In this document: piece by piece, positions 59,681 through 64,000 of the stretch
Numbering within the stretch: the first letter of the stretch is position 1
Layout: each line of letters opens with the position of its first letter
Assembly (NCBI GenBank): GCA_028673005.1
Contig: CM054116.1
Location: 66,105,211-66,169,210 of the forward strand
Direction: 5' to 3'
DNA: 64,000 nt
Origin: Tanypteryx hageni
Taxonomy: Eukaryota > Arthropoda > Insecta > Odonata > Petaluridae
Notes under the pieces: model-generated
The model's input: only the letters and a program-made list of their open reading frames with translations
Told to the model about the DNA's origin: nothing
Database searches by the model: none
Translations under genes and position numbers: made by a program

Positions 59681-59939
59681 ATAAGATGCATTGTCTTACA
59701 AACTCATAACTAATTGCAGTTTACTTTAACAGGTCCTGGTGTATCATATCCAGCTCCATATGCTTTTTCAATTCCACATGCACTTACTCTTGCTAAGGAT
59801 GAATCCTTGCTGTGTGTAGCAGACAGAGAAAATGGCAGAATTGAATGTTTTTATACGTACAATGGAAGTTTTGCCTTCCAGCTACATTACCCAGAATTTG
59901 GAAGCAGATTATTCAGTGTTGCCTACTCACCAGCTGAAG
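53957..59939 (+). CDS. Peptidyl-alpha-hydroxyglycine alpha-amidating lyase (PAL), 5' part, five exons
   Basis: PAL cleaves peptidyl-alpha-hydroxyglycine to the amidated peptide and glyoxylate, the last step of neuropeptide amidation in secretory vesicles. Exons are 53957-54028, 54480-54774, 54890-55130, 56145-56440 and 59733-59939, all phases consistent, about 370 codons so far. Residues 1-17 or so are a signal peptide (MLMYILLIAAAIVLDVES). NHL-type beta-propeller repeats follow an acidic linker. FHRGDRVW (R156), LPHGL (H208), ADGYCNARI (Y277) and SIPHAL (H317) match rat PAL Arg533, His585, Tyr654 and His690. The spacings 52 and 69 are identical; the third is 40 against 36. The last zinc His and the C-terminus lie past the window or in exons I could not identify. 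It is monofunctional, without a PHM domain. Confidence 0.93.
54480..54774 (+). CDS. PAL coding exon 2
   Basis: Starts NDNYKPNPLNEDYLRKWKFG and continues through an acidic, Tyr-rich linker (DDNYGEYQEYDY) to HPFVNSS, with one base left over. Donor GTATGT. The linker between signal peptide and propeller is of a kind that varies among insects. Confidence 0.9.
54890..55130 (+). CDS. PAL coding exon 3 (catalytic Arg)
   Basis: Completes a Thr codon, then LKAVENWPNPDKKLGQLSAV, VVVFHRGDRVWNDQTF and GNVVYEWGSN. The HRGDRVW Arg is the substrate-binding Arg of PAL. Donor GTAAGT in phase 2. Confidence 0.93.
55131..56144 (+). other. PAL intron 3
   Basis: 1.0 kb. 55268-55480 carries repeat-like text with imperfect inverted ends (cagttctccatttacgtg and cacataaatggagttcac), possibly an old pogo-like MITE. 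No gene. Confidence 0.45.
56145..56440 (+). CDS. PAL coding exon 4 (first zinc His, catalytic Tyr)
   Basis: FYLPHGLTVDKENNVWVTDV is the first clear NHL repeat with a zinc-binding His; FFVADGYCNARILKFDKN carries the catalytic Tyr. Ends WGRQTFY plus one base at GTAAGC. Confidence 0.94.
56760..56940 (-). repeat. tRNA-derived SINE
   Basis: On the minus strand ggttagcatgattggtagaa (A box) and gggcttgattccca (B box) are spaced as in tRNAs, followed by agggcatggatgttgtg. A related copy at 62060-62224 has aagggaatggatgtttgtg after its B box. Confidence 0.5.
57059..57427 (+). other. open frame with 50-codon tandem duplication, unrecognised
   Basis: A 122-codon open frame in the PAL intron contains two tandem units with a period of exactly 150 bp (ttcaagacca at 57141 and 57291). 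Each reads KET....... IQDQQKPK.K.S.QRC.KN.TRR, with no stops or frameshifts. Both the frame and a Cys/Arg-rich motif survive in both copies. It may be a fragment of a transposon protein or a small nested gene. No homology is recognised. Confidence 0.3.
57765..57970 (-). repeat. tRNA-related repeat fragment
   Basis: The minus strand carries a B box (gagttcgattcca) within ggtcccgagttcgattccagg. The adjacent text (caagtttcatggaaattggtcc and a (CA)n run) is typical of old transposon DNA. Confidence 0.35.
57960..58359 (-). pseudogene. RTE-type LINE fragment
   Basis: The minus-strand frame WVAEEINKMEKRRFKQVNT...FREFYNNVRRETTIARV aligns in pattern with the linker region of the intact LINE at 33077-36073 (WITKEMLEKMDERRKWKNVN...YRRINNELRRV). 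Only this middle piece remains. Confidence 0.5.
58429..58726. mobile_element. MITE with imperfect inverted ends of about 65 bp
   Basis: The left end gggtgcaatatacatctccctcctgaaagtggcacc and the complement of the right end gggcaatatatatcccctcctgaaagtgacac share long blocks, and similarity continues through gcaacttagg. The length is about 300 bp. No clear target duplication could be read. Confidence 0.65.
58858..58923. repeat. perfect 66-bp palindrome
   Basis: The left arm 58858-58890 (caaaagtagaatactccttt...) and right arm 58891-58923 are exact reverse complements, with no spacer and ACTAGT at the centre. It would form a 33-bp cruciform arm. Confidence 0.95.
59590..59678. repeat. (TA)n microsatellite with (TG) interruptions
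   Basis: A TA tract with tgtgtg and tatg interruptions just upstream of PAL exon 5. Confidence 0.9.
59733..59939 (+). CDS. PAL coding exon 5 (second zinc His)
   Basis: Completes Gly, then PGVSYPAPYAFSIPHALTLA and LLCVADRENGRIECF, an NHL repeat with a zinc-binding His, and ends YSPAEG in phase 1 at a GTTGGT donor. Confidence 0.92.
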
Positions 59940-62900
59940 GTTGGTATTAGTTTATGAAATAATATTGTCTCACAATGTTTCATATTTAATTGGGTAGACC
60001 CTTTATAAGCTACTTTTTCATTTATGTTAATCTTAATATTGCCTAATGACAGTAAAAGAAATTTTACATGTTCATGGCATCCTGTTCCACCAGTATGTCA
60101 TATCCCCCTCTACTGATTTCCATTTTGCCTGACTGATGGCATATGTCACTTTCATGAGGCATACTCTTTTTCTTACATAGATATCATTGGAAATTTTCTG
60201 CATGTTGCCTTCAGCTATGGGAATTCCTATTTCAGGTATGTTTCATTGTTGAAACATCAACCAGTTTTTGTTGTGAAACGTTCAGTAGAAACAGACTCAT
60301 ATGTACAACTTGAAAGCTTGTATATCATCTTTGCTTGAAAACCGCATACCCTCAAGTAAGACATGCATTGCATGTTTATGAGAAAGCAAAATGGACAAAA
60401 TCTTATTTAAGTTTTCCACTTGATGACATTATTTATAATAGATATTGTTCTTGAAAGCATTTTCTGCTCTTTGATGATGTTCATTCAATATTTGCCACTG
60501 AATTTTCCATGCAGTTCAGTAGTCTTCTTTAAATATAAAAAGGTACCCTCATTTTTTAAGAAAATTTAAAAAATCTGATGTCCAGCACACGACTTTTTCC
60601 ATTCATAGTTATGCGTCCTCAACAATAATTATCGGCAAATACACTTGTGAATAATTTTAAACACTGATTATTTTCACACTGAAAAATGCTTTGAATCACT
60701 TTTCACATTGAAAAGAAAATAAGTAAAAATTGTTATTTGTTGCTATTTATAACAAAATATTGATGCATGATTAAAATTATTGTTGGTGGCGCTGCAATTG
60801 CTGACAATATTTACAAGAGAATTTGTTTATAAAATATGATACTTGGTGGCATTAGGATAATTTTGATCGCAATTAAAATTACCCTTGGCAGCGTAGGCAT
60901 CACTATAAAAAATAAACAATTTCATCATAGCAGCCAAAACAAAGGTATCATTTAGATCCATATTTAACAAATTCAGACAAATAATCGAAATTCGTTTTAT
61001 GAAAAGTTTCTGATAAAATTTGTTGTTAATTATATTGTCTACAACTTTAATAATAATCATTATTTACATAATTTACGTCCTAAAGAAGATATTTGTAAAA
61101 AATGGAAAAATGACGAGTAAACCTCCATCTTCCAATCGAGATCCAACTTATGGTTGAAGAAGGCGAATGACAACTAAATAGATATAATCAAGTAATTTTA
61201 ATGTTGCAGCAAAATTTATTGGTCATAATCAATGATAAAACAAAAAAATTAAATTGAAGCGTATTTTAGGGAGGTGGGGGAGATCAAAATTGGAAATCTT
61301 TGGGTTGACCCCGATCCATACTTCCCCCACTAATGAAAGACTCACAACAACATACACAGCTGTGCTCAATAGGCACCAAAATCTTAGAAGTTTCCAGTAT
61401 GTGATACTATATAAATTTATTTATATCAACCCGTTTGCATTTAATTGCAATAACAAACCATATACTGTATTTACCCAAAAGGAAGACGAGGTTTTTTCAC
61501 AAAAATGCCATTAAAAATATTAGGTATCGTCTTAGATTGGAGTATGAGGATTTATGGTGAGGATACACCTCTATTTTAAATGCACCCAGATGTCAATTAT
61601 ATGTCCATTAAAATATTTATTATTGCATCAAGTAATACATCGTATTTAATTAATTACTACAATACTTTAAAAATTTAAGGCCAAATTTCTTAAAATTGCT
61701 CCCACAGACCAATGGTTCCACTTGGTGGTATGGAAGTGTTTAGAGCTGGGTAGGTAATCGCGTGACGAGTTGAAAAAAATGACTACAGCTTGGCAGTTCC
61801 ATGCATAATATGAAACACAAAGTCATGTAGGCACCAATTAAGGTGTCTAGTAATACAATGTAAACAAGACTGATACAAGTTAAATGTATCTACGACAATT
61901 TAAACATGATGCTTTGCGTTTGGTATGCCAATAGCAGATGTAAAATGGACGTGAGTTTCTGAGTGTAGAAAATTTATGATAGCATTTGAGTAGTACACGC
62001 TTTGCTGAGTTTTATTTATAATTTTTAAATGAGATACTCTAAACAAATGGCAGATCACATAGAGAAAAAAGGAACTGCGGTAAGAGGGAATGTATCGAAA
62101 AGAATTAGAAGTTAGAACAGAAATTTTGACAAACACAAACATCCATTCCCTTGGGGGAATTTGAATCCGTGACCTTAGTGTCCATCAGTAGATACTCCAA
62201 CCACCCATCTACCAAGGCTGGCAAAAGTATAGTATTCTATCATCAATATGCCTGTGCTCTGTCCAAAATCTGTTGATGCAATTTTGATAACATTTGAACT
62301 CACTAACTATTGAAATGGCTAGTTTCTGAAATATAACTCACATTGGCATATTATTCTTTCGTTAGTGTTGATTGGTGCTCTCTCCAATTATTTCTTCAAA
62401 TATGATTGCTATTTTCTTAACTAACCTTCATCACACAATCCCATGCCACTACCCAAGCAGCAAATTCATCACACTGGCTTACCTGGTCCCTTCAGCTTCA
62501 CACCACCATTCTTATGGCATAGTATATAGGTAGCCACTATATTTTTCTTTCAGTTGCTAATGCCCATTTCTATGCCTAGCTTGGGTTGTTTCTGAGACCT
62601 TTTAGCCTTACACATATCACAGATATGAAATTTTTATAATAGATAATTGAGATAAGATGGTATTCTGCAAGAATGAACTGCAATTTTGTTTCCTGAAGGA
62701 ATAGTTGATTGTATATTTTGCAGAGGCCACACATCTAGTAAATAGATTTCTTTATTTCATAATTTCATTTGCAGAACATGCTCCCTTTTAAATATGCTAT
62801 AATAAGTTGATAAACATTTATTAAAGAGCATACATTAATTCCAGCATATATATTATTTGATTCCAGCAGATATATTTTACAACATTGACAAAGAGCAAAC

Positions 62901-63660
62901 AACTAACAGCAGATGAAAATGACTGAAAAAAGAGTAATGTAATGGATTCACTACTCTGTCATAACTGACAAAAACTCCTCCCATGGTATCAGCATGCATT
63001 TGCCACCCCTTCTAACTGATACAGTTCTCACTCCTCTAACACTTTTCCTTACTAGGATGTACAGACATTTATCTTCCCTCCATCCCCTGAGGCATAATGT
63101 TAAGCAACAAGAAAAAACCTTTTTAGTAGATAGAAAACAAACATTAGCATTTTCTTTTGAAGAAAAAATGTAACAGTTTTGTTGTGTTTTCGGCTGTGCA
63201 GTAATTTTTAAATCATAGGGCAGTTTGTAAAGTTTTTGTCATCTTTGGACACAGCCATTTTTCACTTTTTAATCTTGTAGCAGACCATTAACTCCCTGTG
63301 CCTTTCTTCTCTGATGCTGTTATCACTCTGTAGATAGGGTGTTAGTGGGAGAATTAATTTGTGTGTATTAAACTTACTTTCTCTTTGTGGCTTTTGCTGC
63401 AAGCTCAATGATATGCCATTCACTCTTGATATTGTAAATGATAATAAAATCTACATGAAATCCAAGGTCATATGTATGCATGATTTAATACATCAAGGCC
63501 ATCAAGCATACAGGGTGTCCAGGAAGTCCATGGCAATTTGACAAAATCATAGTTAAAATTAATTAATTAATTCAATCCTGCAACTTGGAAGAAAAACATT
63601 GTTTCAATGAAATTAATTACATACAAATAAATACTATATTAAATAAATCGCAAATATAAT
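59940..63660 (+). other. PAL intron 5 or 3' region, no certain exon
   Basis: AT-rich. A SINE relative lies at about 62060-62224. A short phase-compatible open stretch at 60181-60236 after an acceptor (ttcttacatag) reads DIIGNFLHVAFSYGNSYF, but it does not look like PAL, so I do not call it. The expected exon (a VNG-type and MPHD-type block with the last zinc His) was not found. Confidence 0.5.
62060..62224 (-). repeat. tRNA-derived SINE (relative of 56760-56940)
   Basis: On the minus strand cttggtagatgggtggttgg (A-box-like) and ggattcaaattcccc (B box), followed by aagggaatggatgtttgtg, as in the copy at 56760-56940. Confidence 0.5.
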
Positions 63661-63662
63661 AC

Positions 63663-64000
63663 AGTGGAAACCACTTAACACGAAAACGGATAATGCGAAA
63701 TATCGGTTAACACGAAATGCAGGCTTGATCCCTACCGGTGCCTATACATTTCAACGTATATTAGTTCGTTTTACGCGAAATGGTTAACAAGAAATTTCGG
63801 TTAACACAAAAAAAATTTTCGGTCCCCTGAAAATAAATCCCCATCAAATTCTTGGGATAACATGAAACGACCCACTTGTTTCTTAACATAGAAGTATAAA
63901 TAATCTCACAACCACATCTGTACCTCCTACTTCCCCCTCCCTTTCAATAGGCATGGTCATTAGTAGACCTCAGAGAAACTCACGCGCCCCTGTTGAGAGG
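63663..64000 (+). mobile_element. pogo/Tigger-like transposon, 5' end
   Basis: After TA, CAGTGGAAACCACTTAACACG begins a stretch rich in gttaacacgaaa words and internal repeats (cggttaacacgaaat, ggttaacaagaaatttcggttaacac). This matches the style of pogo/Tigger termini. It runs off the window. Confidence 0.5.

Larger units (their letters stand above)
56441..59732 (+). other. PAL intron 4 (3.3 kb, repeat-bearing)
   Basis: Holds a tRNA-derived SINE (about 56850-56940), a coding-like tandem duplication (57059-57427), another B-box-bearing repeat (57765-57870), a LINE scrap (57960-58360), a MITE (58429-58726), a 66-bp palindrome (58858-58923) and a (TA)n tract (59590-59678). Confidence 0.75.

Noticed and set aside
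60181..60236. Short phase-compatible exon for PAL (DIIGNF...)
   Set aside because: The acceptor and phase fit, but the peptide does not resemble the PAL propeller at this point and no catalytic His follows.
1..64000. CRISPR arrays, operons, ribosome binding sites or prophage
   Set aside because: Spliced eukaryotic genes and non-LTR/DNA transposons dominate; no regularly spaced direct repeats or bacterial gene organisation were seen. I also saw no endogenous viral gene.

Overview
The window is animal nuclear DNA, most likely from an insect or other arthropod with large introns and many transposons. The evidence is spliced genes with GT/AG introns, a MEF2 of invertebrate type, a monofunctional PAL enzyme (vertebrates fuse PAL to PHM) and insect-style transposons (DUF4817 mariner-like, RTE, hAT, PIF/Harbinger, Helitron). 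I cannot name the species or order.

Layout: (1) 1-7792 is CpG-rich upstream DNA with no gene I can call; it probably holds the Mef2 promoter and non-coding first exons. (2) 7793 to about 24720, + strand, is a complete Mef2 gene: eight coding exons at 7962-21004 whose phases all join to give 475 aa, then an AT-rich 3' UTR of about 3.7 kb. (3) 24720-53900 is a transposon graveyard. It holds copies of a foldback element flanked by (TA)n, tRNA-derived SINEs, an intact RTE-clade LINE (998 aa, minus strand), a hAT deletion derivative with 8-bp target duplications, a decayed Tc1/mariner-type element with terminal repeats of about 150-200 bp, a second hAT-type element, a hAT gene relic split by a SINE, and a HARBI1-like PIF/Harbinger gene split by a second Harbinger element (TAA duplications). 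Minus-strand exons that may be the Harbinger partner protein and a Helitron 3' end follow. (4) 53897 to the end, + strand, is the 5' part of a peptidyl-alpha-hydroxyglycine alpha-amidating lyase (PAL) gene: signal peptide and five coding exons, with the remainder beyond the window. Its introns hold a LINE scrap, a MITE, a perfect 66-bp palindrome, an in-frame 50-codon tandem duplication and SINEs.

The two host genes are unrelated in function. MEF2 is a MADS-box transcription factor for muscle and neurons; PAL finishes C-terminal amidation of neuropeptides in secretory vesicles. They share only position and strand. The most unusual things are the microsatellite-flanked foldback family, which carries a conserved CTGAAGA...GAAA core, the Harbinger-in-Harbinger insertion, the palindrome, the possible truncating Mef2 exon and the duplicated reading frame in the PAL intron.
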